Shown: positions 35,895 to 47,099, counted from the first letter of the stretch. The stretch is DNA of 64,000 bases from Manis javanica (GCF_040802235.1 NC_133169.1:42911034-42975033); one strand, 5' to 3'. Numbers and translations: made by a program. Notes: generated by a model from the sequence alone, not told the origin.

Positions 35895-36600
35895 TTTTCT
35901 TAAAAAAAAATAAGCAGTTCCTGTGTGGTGTCCTCCAATGAGTTCTACACAATGGTGTAAAGGTCATATCAAGTGTGGGCAAAGGGTCTGTTTGTGTTTA
36001 TACAGAGGATCAAAGCCCAATTTGGTTACCCAGAAAATGAAGTAAGATACTATATGAAGAACTTCCAACATCAGCACTCTCTGGAAGACTCATACCAGAA
36101 GATGGTCATCAAAAAACCTCAACAAAGATCCAGGCACTGCTACAGCTGTAGCTGCATTCATCCTACCGGTTCCTGGACTTGCCAGGGGAATGAAGAAGGA
36201 GATATCTAAGCTGGCCTGTGCATACCGTAAAACAACCAATTTGACTGGATCTATACTGTTGGAACTCAACCAAGAATTAGGAGAAGTGCAAGTTGTAGCG
36301 CTCCAAAATCTTACAACTACAGACTATCTACTGTTAAAAGAACATATGGAATGTGAACAGTTCCCAGGAATGGGTGGTTTTAATTTGTGTCATTTCTCTC
36401 AGAATATTCAAGTACAGTTAGACAATATCCATCATATCATAGATAAATTTTCACAAATGCCTTGGATGCCTAACTGGTTTTCTTGGTTTCACTGGAGATG
36501 GCTGGTAATTATAGATCTGCTTTGGTTATGTGACTGTATTCCTATTATGTTAATGTGTGTGTGCAATTTAATTAGTAGCTTAAAACCTATACATGCTTAA
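35895..36600 (+). pseudogene. Retroviral env fragment (SU end and TM) inside the L1 3' extension
   Basis: An SU-like stretch is readable from about 35973 in one frame and the TM-like part from about 36130 to a stop at 36598-36600 in another, so a frameshift separates them. The TM-like part shows a hydrophobic stretch (AAFILPVPG), a helical region with LNQELGEVQ, a YLLLKEHMECEQFPGMGGFN segment, a Trp-rich region (WMPNWFSWFHWRW) and a hydrophobic anchor. The spacing matches the CX6CC loop of gamma-type envelopes, but the two terminal cysteines are glycines. It is not related by eye to the env at 7640-9313. It is a relic; no start and no SU head are present. Confidence 0.65.
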
Positions 36601-37221
36601 ATTACTCTACAAGAATATATGTCAAAGAAATAATCAATCTTCCCAGGTTTTCTTCCTCCTGCTACTTCTACAGCTTTTCTTCTTCCTTCCTAATTACAAC
36701 CCTTAAATAGAATTCGTGCCTCATATCGAATTTACCAAGTATCATAATTCCTCCAAGTGGTAAAGATACCTCAAGACAAATGCTGGTCATAGAAGCCACA
36801 GGGCATACATCTGCAAAGACGTAAAAAGCTAACCTTTTCAAACAATATGGCCTCTCTCTCACTTACCAACTTTACATCTCCCTGTATGGCACCGGAAGAT
36901 GACTGGTTAGCCAGAGACGGGTAAGATTCCTCAAGCGAGGAACAACCTAAGACAGGCACAGTTGCAGGGGGGCCATCAGGTGAGAAATTGGGGAGCAATA
37001 GAGGTGAGACTTAGAACCTCACCCCCCCTGTTTTGAGAGAAATCTTCTGCATCCGTGGATGTTTTATTGCCTTTGTCTAGCTTGGATTAACACATAGTCT
37101 ATAGGCACACACCTGATCATCTACATTTGCTCTCTTCCAACAATAAACTATGTTTTCTACCTTTATCTTGCATCTACCTACCACTTCAGCATTTTACTAA
37201 AAAAATAATAATAATAATAAT
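36601..37221 (+). other. ERV 3' untranslated stretch before the polypurine tract
   Basis: Non-coding sequence downstream of the env stop, ending in a (TAA)n run at about 37203-37224 next to the polypurine tract. No open frame of note. Confidence 0.5.
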
Positions 37222-37558
37222 AAAGGGAGAAATGTGGTATCCACATATAAATCAAGTATAAAAATCAAATGAATATTCATATTTGACCTGATTGTTTATA
37301 GTTCATAATGTGTGATCAAAACTGAAAGTTTCTGTGATGACTGCCCTTGTACTGTTCACCATGTAAGAACTTATTCACTATGTAAGAATTTGTTCACCAT
37401 GTAAGAACTTGTTCGTTATGCTTCAGAAGATTGGAGACTGACGAGAATTAGGCTTGAGATGGATTAATGATTGTGCATTGAGCATTGACTCCCCTATACA
37501 GAATTTTATTGTTGTTAACAACCATTTGATCAATAAATATGAGAGATGCCCTGTGAAA
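37222..37558 (+). promoter_or_regulatory. Polypurine tract and LTR U3-R used as the L1 poly(A) end
   Basis: AAAGGGAGAAA (37222-37232) is directly followed by TGTGGTATCC, the classic polypurine-tract/LTR junction. About 320 bp of LTR follow, including an internal near-repeat of CACCATGTAAGAACTT-type units (about 37358-37412). An AATAAA (37532-37537) then lies about 20 bp before the poly(A). The element therefore ends where the R region of a retroviral LTR would be polyadenylated; U5 is missing. Confidence 0.7.
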
Positions 37559-37574
37559 AAAAATACATGTTTAT
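37559..37574. repeat. Target-site duplication of the L1 composite, right copy
   Basis: AAAAATACATGTTTAT follows the poly(A) tract, and its first As may overlap the tail. It matches 29726-29741 except for one base. Confidence 0.8.
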
Positions 37575-37999
37575 TATTTTTGCTTTCATAGTTATGTCAC
37601 TAAGGTTTTAATTTCCTTAAGCAATTTTTTCTAATTGACATGCTTCTTTTTATTATATAGGTGAAGTGTATCCTTGTTGCATATTTTTGCTTCATTTTGT
37701 ATTATCATAATGAAAACCAACATGTGGTAACACACTGGCTTTTTAGTTGTTACTCATTTTGGTTTTTAATTATGATAATTTATAACTATAATCAGTAATA
37801 TTTTGTTGTATTTTCATATACTTCAGTCTTTCCCTTTTCTATTTCTTATTCAACAATTCAATGAATCTTTACTGAATGCAAACTATACAATTAAAAATAT
37901 GTTCTCTTTTCTCTTTAGGGAGAAAGGATTCCTGGTAGTTTGTAATCAAGAGAGGTAAAGTACATGCAGATAAATCATAGTACATTTTTAAAGGTTGTG
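37575..37999. other. AT-rich spacer
   Basis: Nothing recognised. Confidence 0.35.
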
Positions 38000-38597
38000 A
38001 TTCTAAGATGGCTGCCTGTAATACCTCACGCAATTCCCTGCCTGTTAATATTTTGGACGTTCTCCTGTATGTTTCATCACGTGGCTGAAAGGCATTTTGC
38101 AGATGTAAGTAAGTTTATAAGTGATTGACCTTCATTTAAGATCTTACATGCTCATACCTAACCTTAAACACATGAGTCCTCTAAAATAAAAACTGTTCTC
38201 TGTCTGGTAACAAGAAGGAAAAGGAGATTTGAATCCTGAGTATTCGGCGTGCTATTTCTGGCTTTAAGATAGGGCCATGTGCACGTACGTGCAGGTTCTG
38301 GGCACTAAAAACAACTCTCTGAGAGCCAGTAAGAAGTAGTGACCTTAGTCCTAGAACTTTGAGGACCAGAATTCTGCAAATAACCTGATTGAGCTTGGCG
38401 ATGGATTCTTTCCCACAGGCCTCCAGGTAACTACCGGCCACCTGATGTCCTGCCTTTGGATTGTGAGAACCTGCACACAGAATCCCACCAACCTGACCTG
38501 GATTTTGATCTACATGACTGTGAGATAATAAATAAGCATTAAATTAAGACACTGAATTTACAGTGGTTTTTCACACAGGAATAAAAAACTGATATAG
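38000..38597 (+). repeat. MLT1-like MaLR LTR
   Basis: The sequence pattern follows an MLT1-type mammalian-apparent LTR-retrotransposon LTR. Signatures are a TCTGGTAACAAGAAGGAAAA region, a GCTGGCTTTAAGAT-like region (here TCTGGCTTTAAGATAG), a CAAATAACCTGATTGAGCTT stretch, ACTGTGAGATAATAAATAAG with its poly(A) signal, and a terminal AATAAAAAACTGATATA. Old and diverged; the left edge is approximate. Confidence 0.65.
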
Positions 38598-40079
38598 GCC
38601 ACTAGAGTAGTTCACTTAAAAAATTATAGAGGGTGGGAGTTAATGCAGTTAAGAATATTTAAAATCCCTGGGATGGCTTCTTTGCAAAGTTGGCATTTGC
38701 AATACTGCATTTATATAAAAGGTATATTCTGACAAAGAATGGTTGTAAAGTAATTTTGAAAGAATGAAATGTAGGCACTAAGGCACACACTGAGTAATGC
38801 TGAACATATATTTATTGGAAAGTATATGTAGCTGATTGTGGGGTATACAGCACATCCCTATAAAAACAGAAATAAATACTGTGTAGAGATTTCAATTTCA
38901 CTGCCTCACTTCAAACTGAAGAATAGAAATTATATCCTCCAGGGAAAATAAAAAATATGTCATTGGACATATCTTGACATTATATAAGCTTTTTTAGGGA
39001 AATAATATTAATCATAACCAAACCAGTATTTGGAGTTCCTGTAATACTTTAAAAAATAAATTATTTATGATGAATCACTTCTGGAATTATTAAGGGTGAA
39101 CAGTCGAAAGAGAGTAAAAGATATACTTGTTTATATGCCATAATTTTTATGTCATCCTGAATTGGCAAATTAGTATGGGCAACACAGATATTTAAAAAAT
39201 TTTTATTTCCTAATACAAAGACTAAGTTTAGATTGATCTACTTTCTCTTTTTTTCTTTACTTGACTTTGCTAGGTTTAGGAAACTATCCCAAAATAAATA
39301 TTTTTTATGTTATTCAGGTCTGTTCCACAAACTTAAGCATATGGGAAAGAGAACTCATCAGAAAAAGAATTATAATATTTGATTTTAATATTACAACTAA
39401 TAATTACTCCTTTTCTAAATGATAATCTTAGCCATTTATTCTTCAAGCAAGCTTATATAATAATTTTATTTAACATCATAAGGAATTTTTATTCATTATT
39501 TATCCTCATCAGCCCTTGCTAACTTAACTTCTATTTTTATTTTATTATTTTCTTTTCATGATTGACTATTCAGATCATTTCATGTCCAGTACTACCATTT
39601 TCAGTGTCCTGTACCTGCTAAAGAAGGAACAGTTCACTTTATTTATGTCTGAGTGCTGATGGAACAAATTCCATAGCTTTTTTGTTCGATGTCATTTTTG
39701 TCAGTGACAAAATGGTATCCTTTAAAGATTCACTCATTCAGAGATTCTCAAGAATGATTCCTGAGTGTCATCAGGGGCCAGTACTCAGAGGAAAGATTTG
39801 TTATCATGGTAAAGTTGGGATACCCTGTAGGGACATAAACGCAAAGACATGATCCAGAGGAACCTGCATACAAACTCCTCGTGTGCTCTCTCTATCCGTG
39901 AGGTGTCACATAGAGTGATTCCCCAAGCAATTATATTTTGAAACAAACAGGGATGTTTCTGCCCAGGGAATCCCATAGAGACTCAGAACCCAAGGTTCCT
40001 ACTAGGGAATGGCCATCTAGGCACCCTCTGCCGGGCACATGAAATTTCAGTCTCCCAGAAGGTAAAATGGTGTTCAGCA
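38598..40079. other. AT-rich intergenic stretch
   Basis: No gene supported. A less AT-rich part begins near 39740. Confidence 0.35.
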
Positions 40080-41455
40080 TAGACCAGATTGTGCTACATA
40101 GTTCAAACATGGTGAAGCATTTTATTAGTTAACTGTTCACTGAGAATATCCTGAAAGCCCAGTTCCTGGATGCCTCTGGATTGCCATGCAGGGGGTCCTT
40201 TCTAGGAGCCGCTACCTCAGACCTGCCCTGGGAACTCAGTCCCGCTGTCTCCAACAGCTGTCCTTGAGGCCAATTCTGTCTAAAATTCTTCTTCATGCCA
40301 TTAGTCCCATGCTATTAAAAACTCTAGAACACTTATGCTAAGGCCGTCACTGTCTCCAAGACACTGCCCACCTATATGCCGCCTGGATTCTTATTTTTCT
40401 GGATGATTTGCTGTCCAGCTTCCAGGAGTGCTTTAGGCAGCTGACATTCAGCTGCCCCCTTTTGGGGCTCCAGCTGTGGAAAGCTGCCTTTCCCAGAGAG
40501 ACCCACCAGTGCCTGATCAGGGCCTATAAAGACCCATCATGTCAGCCAACGCATGCCAATTCTAAAGGGCCATTGCAACTCCAGGCTTCCCTACAGACTA
40601 GCCAGGGCTGAGGATCTGGTCTCAGGTCATTTAACGCAGAAGTCAGTGAGGCCCCCATCATTGGGTGTATGCAGAGGGCTGGGTCTGTGCTACCACATAC
40701 AGGTCCAACATTCAAAGTGTCTGAGAGTGGAGAATAGAGGTGATGCGTGGAAGGAATTGTATGAGCAACATGTTAGGCTTTCGTGAAATGTGAGGAAAAC
40801 AGTAACTGTAGCTGAAATAGGGTGGCTATTGCTAGGTTATGGATGATCTACAAAGATAACCAAAGGATAGAAATTATTGTCATTTGGAGGCTAAACTTGA
40901 AAGACAGAGGCTCCTTTGGAATGGCTCATCGGGAGGGGCAGCCGGACAAACCTGACCCCGGGAAGAGGGTCTAACAGGAGCAGTGAGCAGTGGAGCTGTG
41001 AGGAAGAGACCCTACAGGACGTGTGCTTCTTCACCATAAAGCCCTTTCTGCCTCCTGGCCGTTAGGCCAATATAATGGATTAAGTTACAGTGTGACTCAG
41101 GCACGGAGGGGCTGGATGTGACAACACAGGAAAGATACTATACCACAAAGAACTGTAATACCTCAACTGCTTTGAGCAGCAGGAGCTGGTAGAGCAGCCG
41201 AGAGGTTTGATCCTGAGGGTGCTGATCAGGCATGACAAGCTGTGAGCTGGTAGGGGGAGCTGGCCGCGTTGGAAGAACTCCCCTGCAACCCTGGCTTGCA
41301 GCTGGAAACCACCCAGCAGGTGGCTCACACTTGCTCCGTGGATGTCTCCTGCAAGCACAGCAATCTGGGTCTACAAAACCAAAATTCCATGAAATGGTGT
41401 GGGTAAAATTGTAATACTTCCAGAATCTCTCACCTGGCCTTAGCGCATTTCCGTA
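40080..41455 (+). repeat. Probable ERV-L LTR and leader
   Basis: GC-richer block directly upstream of ERV-L coding remnants. The part around 40130-40560 looks like an MLT2-type ERV-L LTR: a TGCCTCTGGATTGCC stretch, CCCAGAGAGACCCACCAGTG, then GATCAGGGCCTATAAAGACC. The rest to 41455 would be leader or decayed gag. No boundaries or target duplication were found. Confidence 0.45.
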
Positions 41456-41459
41456 TCAA

Positions 41460-44010
41460 GAGGTGTTTGCAGGGACGGAGAGAATTAGTCTATCTGAATA
41501 TCAACAGGGCATTAAAGGGAGAAGCCTGGCGAATCTGGACTGGACAGGTCGGGTGGGGCCCCTTTCTGCAGCCGGGTCACAAAAGACATGTGCGAGCAGA
41601 CATGGATGACTGCTTGTAAGAAATAACAGGTTTCTCCAACTTTAGTTCCCCCTTTGACTATTTTCAGTTTCAAAGATAACTTTCCCCAGGCTGGGAAAAT
41701 ATTTTCCCTCTGGAGTTACATCTGGGACAGCAGGCGGATCTCTGTACCAGAAATCTGTCTTCATGGGTGCAACGGGTGCCCCCGTGGATGGTGGGGAGGC
41801 CGCAGTGGCGGCTGCAGTGGGGGTGGTGACTCTCCCTTACCTCTGCAGTGGTGGAGGGTGCAGCTTCCCCTGGGAACCCCATATCCATGGGGCTTCCACT
41901 TGGGAGCCCCTAGTGGGACACTGGTCCAGGGTAAAGCACCTCCCCAGAATTGGGGAAGGGTGGAGACACTGGAAGCGGTGGCATTTGCTGTCTGTGAGAT
42001 AGAAGACTGCTCAGAAGACAGCCAGGATTGTGGGATGTTCATTTCTTGAGATAGTGGAAAATGTTATTGAGGAGAGAAAGACACATCAGCATCGCTTGCA
42101 GGAGCTGGGCGACGACCTATGGGATGCCCCTCAGAAAGAGAGAATTATTGAGAAGACAGGTCATGCTCATGGAAGGTCCATTACCAGCGAGGGAAGAGAC
42201 ACCAGGAGAATCTGCTCACAGGAGGCCGTGGAGAGGGGAAGGAAAGAGTGATGCCTTCACCCCAAGATGGTAGGGGAGATGCTGGGGGAGGATGAGAGAG
42301 TGGGGCTCAGGGCCAAGCTGTTGCCAAGGTCACCACCCAAGGCACCTGCCTCTCCCATATTAAATGCCCACATGGCTGTAATTAAGAAAATAAAAATGCA
42401 ACAAAAGTGGGCTCCTCAAGGGAAGAAGCTGCCACCTCCCCAGGTTGTGGAACACTCCATGTTCCTAACCTATACTCAGGATGAGCAGGTGGACATGAGC
42501 ATCCAGTTTTGGCAGAAGCCATGGGAACATCTGTCTACATGACTTTGCGTCTCTGGGATATGGGGGTGGAATATATTACGTCCGGTTCTGAAATGGATAG
42601 ACTGGCTTTTCTGGGCAGCATGGCTTGTGATCACCCAGGAGCCTTACCTGTAGTTGTCTGCACTGAGAGATAGGCCATCTATAGGGGCTTTACCCTGTGG
42701 CTACCAACATTATACCATGCCAACTGGATGGTTGGGCAATGGCCCCTTTGGGGGCTAGAATTGTGGCAAGACCTATGGCTTTGGTCAGACTATGATGGTT
42801 ACTATAAATCACGTGACTGACCATTTGCCTTTGGCATCCCCAGGGAATGATGAAGCAGACACATTAGCCCAGGTGTGCTGGCTAGAAGGAAAGCCTGCCT
42901 CTGATGTGGCCCAATGGTTACACCAGCATTTGTTGCATGTGGGGCAAAAAACAATGTGGGCTGTAGCCCTTCTGTGGGGCTTGCCACTGCCCTTTGAAGA
43001 AGTCAGCCAAGCCAAGAAGGGCCTTGTGTGCATTAAGAGAGCTTTACACTGAGTCCCACAGCAACATGGGACAATAGTAAGAAGGCAGATAGCCCTCCTC
43101 AGGTGGCAGAAATACTATACTGGGCCTTTGGTATGTCATGACTTGTGTGGGCACAGCCACTGGCCTATTGGTTGCTTTTTCTGCATGTCGTGCCAATCAG
43201 CAAACTACCTATGGCTGGCTGCAGGTGATTGAGAGCAATCAAGGTACCCACTTCACTGGACATAGGTTACAAGAATGAGTGCAGCAGTTAGGAATAAAGT
43301 GGAAGTTTCATGTACCATATAGCCCTACTGTGGCAAGCATGAGAGAGAGGTACAATGGTTTGTTGAAATCTAGCCTGAAGTTGGACACTAATAGTTTACA
43401 GGGATGGTCACTTCCCTTAAGGACAGTGCTGTGGCATTTGAATGAGAAGGCATGTAAAGGAGCCTTGAGCCTTGTGGATATGCTCACACACATTGCTGCC
43501 TCTCCTATACAACTGTATGTGCAAACCCAAGAGGAGGTACTGAGGTACTGAAGCCAGGATACGGCCAGCAAAGCAACATCCTGCTTCCAGCCCCAACTGC
43601 GTTAAACCCTGGAGATTCTATTGAGTGGACATGGCCCTGGACATTTCGACACATGGACCAGCGATGGCTGGCCCTCTGGCACCTTGGGGGAAAGGCCTGG
43701 AAGCTGGCCTTGTGTATTCCTGGGGTAACACCAGAGTGGTCCCCAAAGACTATGGTATTGTACTCAAAACATCTGGGAGGTAAGAACATTTTATGGTGAA
43801 GGTTTGTTTTATCTTTATGGCCAGTGCATGTACCTCCCTTAGTCCTATATACTGACCCATCTGCAGCTCCCACAGGGAGGGGAGTGAAGGTCTGGTGTAC
43901 TAGCCCAGGACCACATCCCATTTACAACACTGTCCTGTCACGGGACCAGTCTCTTGCATGCATCCTACCTGATGGATAAGATTTGCCTATGTTGGTGTAA
44001 ATAAACATGT
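41460..44010 (+). pseudogene. ERV-L remnant: gag joined to RNase H/integrase
   Basis: Class III (ERV-L) relic, heavily mutated. Gag-like pieces lie at 41460-42545, ending with a FLTYTQDEQVDMSIQFWQKP stretch. RNase H C-terminal and integrase sequence then follow closely (HVTDHLPLASPGNDEADTLA at 42807-42866; integrase to about 43970), so protease and most reverse transcriptase are missing. In integrase the stretch VIESNQGTHFTGH has Asn where the second catalytic Asp belongs, soon followed by TGA. RERYNGLLK keeps the catalytic Glu region. It cannot be functional. Confidence 0.8.
43077..43283 (+). repeat. Donor copy of a 207-bp duplicated ERV-L segment
   Basis: Integrase sequence within the ERV-L relic. 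It is the same as 45419-45625 except for C/T at 43158 and T/C at 43206. Confidence 0.95.
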
Positions 44011-45300
44011 ATCTTATCACCCTTTGCGACACTCAGTACATGGGTGAATCTCAGAAACACAGTCTTTAACTGAAGAGTACAGAAAGAAGGATGCATAGGG
44101 TATCACTCACTCTATTCATGTGGACTTGAAGACAAGCAAAATGATTATTGTTTTTTGGAAGTTATGAAAACACCTATTTAAGGGAGAAGAGTATTTATGG
44201 ACTGTTAGAAGATATGCATTGTGCTTTGAAAGGGCAGGTATACATTACTTATTGAGTATAAATGTGTTTCTTTATGAAAACTAATCATTAAAGTATGCAT
44301 TTTTGTGCATGGCATAATTCAATAAAAATCTAGTTTTAAAAAAATATGTGTGATATAGATAGGGTTTTCTAGAAGGAAATATAAAGCACTATATTTGTAT
44401 ACTATAAAAAAACTAAGTGCTGAGATAAATATGTCAATAATTGAAAAAAAATCGTCAAAGAAGTAAGAAAGAATGGGAATCATAAGGATAGAATAGGAAT
44501 ATATGCAATAAAAGAAAAACACATAATAGAGAGGCCTCAAAGGCCAAAAGTTAGCAATTTGAGACAAATCAAATAAATAAAGATAAATGAAAAGTATCAG
44601 AATAACAAAATATAGCAAAGGTATTCAATATTCTCCCATTTATGAGATAATACCTAAATATTATTGCTGTATTTTTTACCTTATTTTGATATTTTACCTA
44701 AGATGGAAAAGTTGATGGCATAATTGCAGAGTAAATATTACAAATTCATTATCTTTAAACAGACTAATGTAATATATTCTAAGGGCAGAATAATCATTAA
44801 GAGATATCAACTATGTTAAATAGGCTTATTTTCACAGCACTGTTGATACTGTTTTGAGACTCATACTGTAAGGAAAAGCAATAAATATTTATGCTAATAT
44901 TAATAAGAACCACAATTTTCAGAGTAGGGTAAAATATACTAAACATATAGAAAGAAATACTTTGTGCATAATTATATAATTTTAACTTGAATTAGAAACA
45001 TGAAAAAAATCATGATTGATTTTTCTCTTTCTAGAAAATATGTATTTTCTAACTCTGTTGCAGAAACATTGAAGACATGTCAACAGTACCAGTGGGCACC
45101 AGAGTTCCCCAGTGTAGTATTTATACTACACCAACTACAATTGATAAAGGGAGTGCACATGATGACCATAAAACCTCTTTTTTAAAGAGTAAAAATGTAT
45201 CAGATAGTAATGTAGGCAGGTCAAAAGGAAACAGCAGTCAACTTGAAGGGAATCCAGGTGAACAAATATGGGATAATTTAAGCATCAAAAATAAATTAAC
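44011..45300. other. AT-rich intergenic stretch
   Basis: No gene or repeat recognised. Confidence 0.35.
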
Positions 45301-45368
45301 TCTAGTGGCTTAGCAAGATATGTAAGCAATCAAAGTGTCCATCAATTGATGAAAGTATAAAAATGGTG

Positions 45369-45370
<2 letters not shown>

Positions 45371-45420
<50 letters not shown>
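45371..45420 (+). repeat. (GT)25 microsatellite
   Basis: Uninterrupted GT dinucleotides, at the left edge of the ERV-L insertion. Confidence 0.98.
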
Positions 45421-45424
<4 letters not shown>

Positions 45425-45622
45425 AGGCAGATAGCCCTCCTCAGGTGGCAGAAATACTATACTGGGCCTTTGGTATGTCATGACTTGTGTGGGCACAGCT
45501 ACTGGCCTATTGGTTGCTTTTTCTGCATGTCGTGCCAATCAGCAAACCACCTATGGCTGGCTGCAGGTGATTGAGAGCAATCAAGGTACCCACTTCACTG
45601 GACATAGGTTACAAGAATGAGT

Positions 45623-45625
<3 letters not shown>
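45419..45625 (+). repeat. Inserted copy of an ERV-L integrase segment
   Basis: 205 of 207 bases equal 43077-43283, in the same orientation 2342 bp upstream. It sits exactly between (GT)n and (AC)n. The ends share GT with the left array and CA with the right array, which are microhomologies rather than a target-site duplication, and there is no poly(A). Copying during break repair fits better than retrotransposition. Confidence 0.93.

Positions 45626-45681
<56 letters not shown>
45624..45681 (+). repeat. (AC)n microsatellite
   Basis: About 23 AC units to 45669, then TAT and a further short ACACACACA. It is the right arm facing the (GT)25 array. Confidence 0.97.
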
Positions 45682-45966
45682 GTAGAATATTACTCAGCCA
45701 TAAAAAGTCCTGTCATTTGCAATAATATGAATGGACCTAGAGGGCATTATGCTAAGTGAAATAAGCTAGGTGGAGAAAGACAAATACCATATTATTTCAC
45801 TTATTTGTGGAATATAAAAACAAAACAAAACAAAATGAACAAAATAGTAGATTCATAGACACTGAGAAATGACTGGAGGTTATCATTGGGGAGGGGTGGG
45901 GTGGGTGTGTAGGGTATGTGAACGGGATAAAGAGGCACAAAAATCTCAATCATAATATTAATTGGA

Positions 45967-46000
45967 CATGAGGATGGAAGTGCCTCCTTCCATCCTCATG
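45967..46000. repeat. Perfect 14-bp inverted repeat, 6-nt loop
   Basis: CATGAGGATGGAAG, loop TGCCTC, CTTCCATCCTCATG. The other L1 tails in this window lack the second arm, so it arose within this copy. Confidence 0.95.
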
Positions 46001-46160
46001 AAGTATATAGTCAATGATTTTGTAACATTTTCCTGTCTTGACAGATAGTAACTACACTAATTGAGTGAACATTCAATAATGCATATAATTGTCAATCACT
46101 GTGTTGTATACTTGAAACTAATATAATATTGTATATCAAGTATACTTCAATAAAATTGTT

Positions 46161-47095
46161 TTTAAAGAAGTAAGAGACACTAGAAATAAGAGCATCTCCT
46201 TTTTTGATTTGGGCGGTAGCTACCTAATCCTTTCTAATTACTATTGGATATGTTGGACCTGTTAACAAATCTCTTACATATGTATAGTTCTATTTACATT
46301 CTAAAATGTGTTGAGAGAGACTGTGGAATCTTCTGTTACTGAATATATCTTTAATAAAATCAGTAAGACAAGTTAAATGGACTTCCAACTGCCTGGAAGT
46401 TCAGATAAATTCTAAAAATCTTTGATTCACTTTTTTCTCCTACAGTGGGGATGAGATGGTCACTAACAGACAGCAAGGCAGAAATTACAGATAACAATGT
46501 ACTCCAAGCATAGAAGGTTATGACCTTAATTGGAAGCACAGCATTTAGGGGCTCATTAAATCAGGCTTCTAGGATTGTGACAGAAAACTTTTAATAACTT
46601 TGACTAAATTGATAACCCATGGAGTCTTGCTAGATCACTTCAAAATTAGCAAGACTTAAAACTTTATCTTCCCCCCTTGGAACCTGTGGTTAATTGGATA
46701 GTGAATCTGTTGGAGGAACTGAGGGAAATGATCAAAGGTCAGTAAGGACCCTTTGTCAGCAAACTCAAAGGAGAAAATGTTGTGTGGTTGCCATTATAAC
46801 AGGTGGCACAGAAATGGGTCTCCAAGCAGTGAAGTGTCCTTTCTCTGAACTGTACCCCAAACCAGTTAACTGTAGCCTGGCTATGCTTCATGTACAATAA
46901 TTACTAGTTATATAATTAATTTTTAACAGTAAAACACTGATTCCTGGTGTGTGAATATAAAGGTGTGAAGCCAAATTAGGTTAATTCAAACTCAAAAATG
47001 AAAAATAAATTAGACTGACTTATCATTATTAGAGAAAGCATAAATCTCACTTCAAAATATAATCACTGTATCATAATTGTAATTAATTTGGTATA
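46161..47095. other. Intergenic stretch
   Basis: No gene supported. The 68-codon open frame at 46694-46900 resembles no family I know. Confidence 0.35.
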
Positions 47096-47099
47096 TGTA

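Larger units (their letters stand above)
29742..37558 (+). mobile_element. Full-length L1 with an ERV env-LTR 3' extension
   Basis: A complete L1 (5' untranslated region, ORF1, ORF2, G-rich 3' untranslated region) reaches an internal A-rich tract at about 35742-35761. About 1.8 kb of non-L1 sequence follows, ending in its own poly(A) after an AATAAA. That extension contains retroviral env sequence, a polypurine tract and the start of an LTR. A 16-bp target-site duplication encloses the whole 7.8 kb, so the extension was part of the RNA that inserted. The simplest reading is that the source L1 transcript read through its own weak signal into ERV sequence and ended at the LTR poly(A) site (3' transduction), or that this lineage carries the block as its 3' region. 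Both ORFs are now broken. Confidence 0.85.
45303..46160 (+). mobile_element. L1 3' end interrupted by a microsatellite and a templated insertion
   Basis: L1 distal ORF2 begins near 45303 (AGTGTCCATCAATTGATGA) and continues after the interruption at 45682 with AGTAGAATATTACTCAGCCA. The usual G-rich block, TTGAAACTAATATAATATTG and AATAAAATTG end follow. The interruption comprises (GT)25, 207 bp of ERV-L sequence and (AC)n. A perfect 14-bp inverted repeat lies further on, at 45967-46000. Confidence 0.88.

Noticed and set aside
36190-36600. Env open frame of 136 codons considered as a domesticated, syncytin-like gene
   Set aside because: No signal peptide, no SU head, a frameshift upstream and loss of two loop cysteines; it is an L1-borne fragment.
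45571-45759. Open frame with a long His-Thr repeat, and a Cys-Val repeat frame nearby
   Set aside because: Pure translation of the (AC)n and (GT)n microsatellites.
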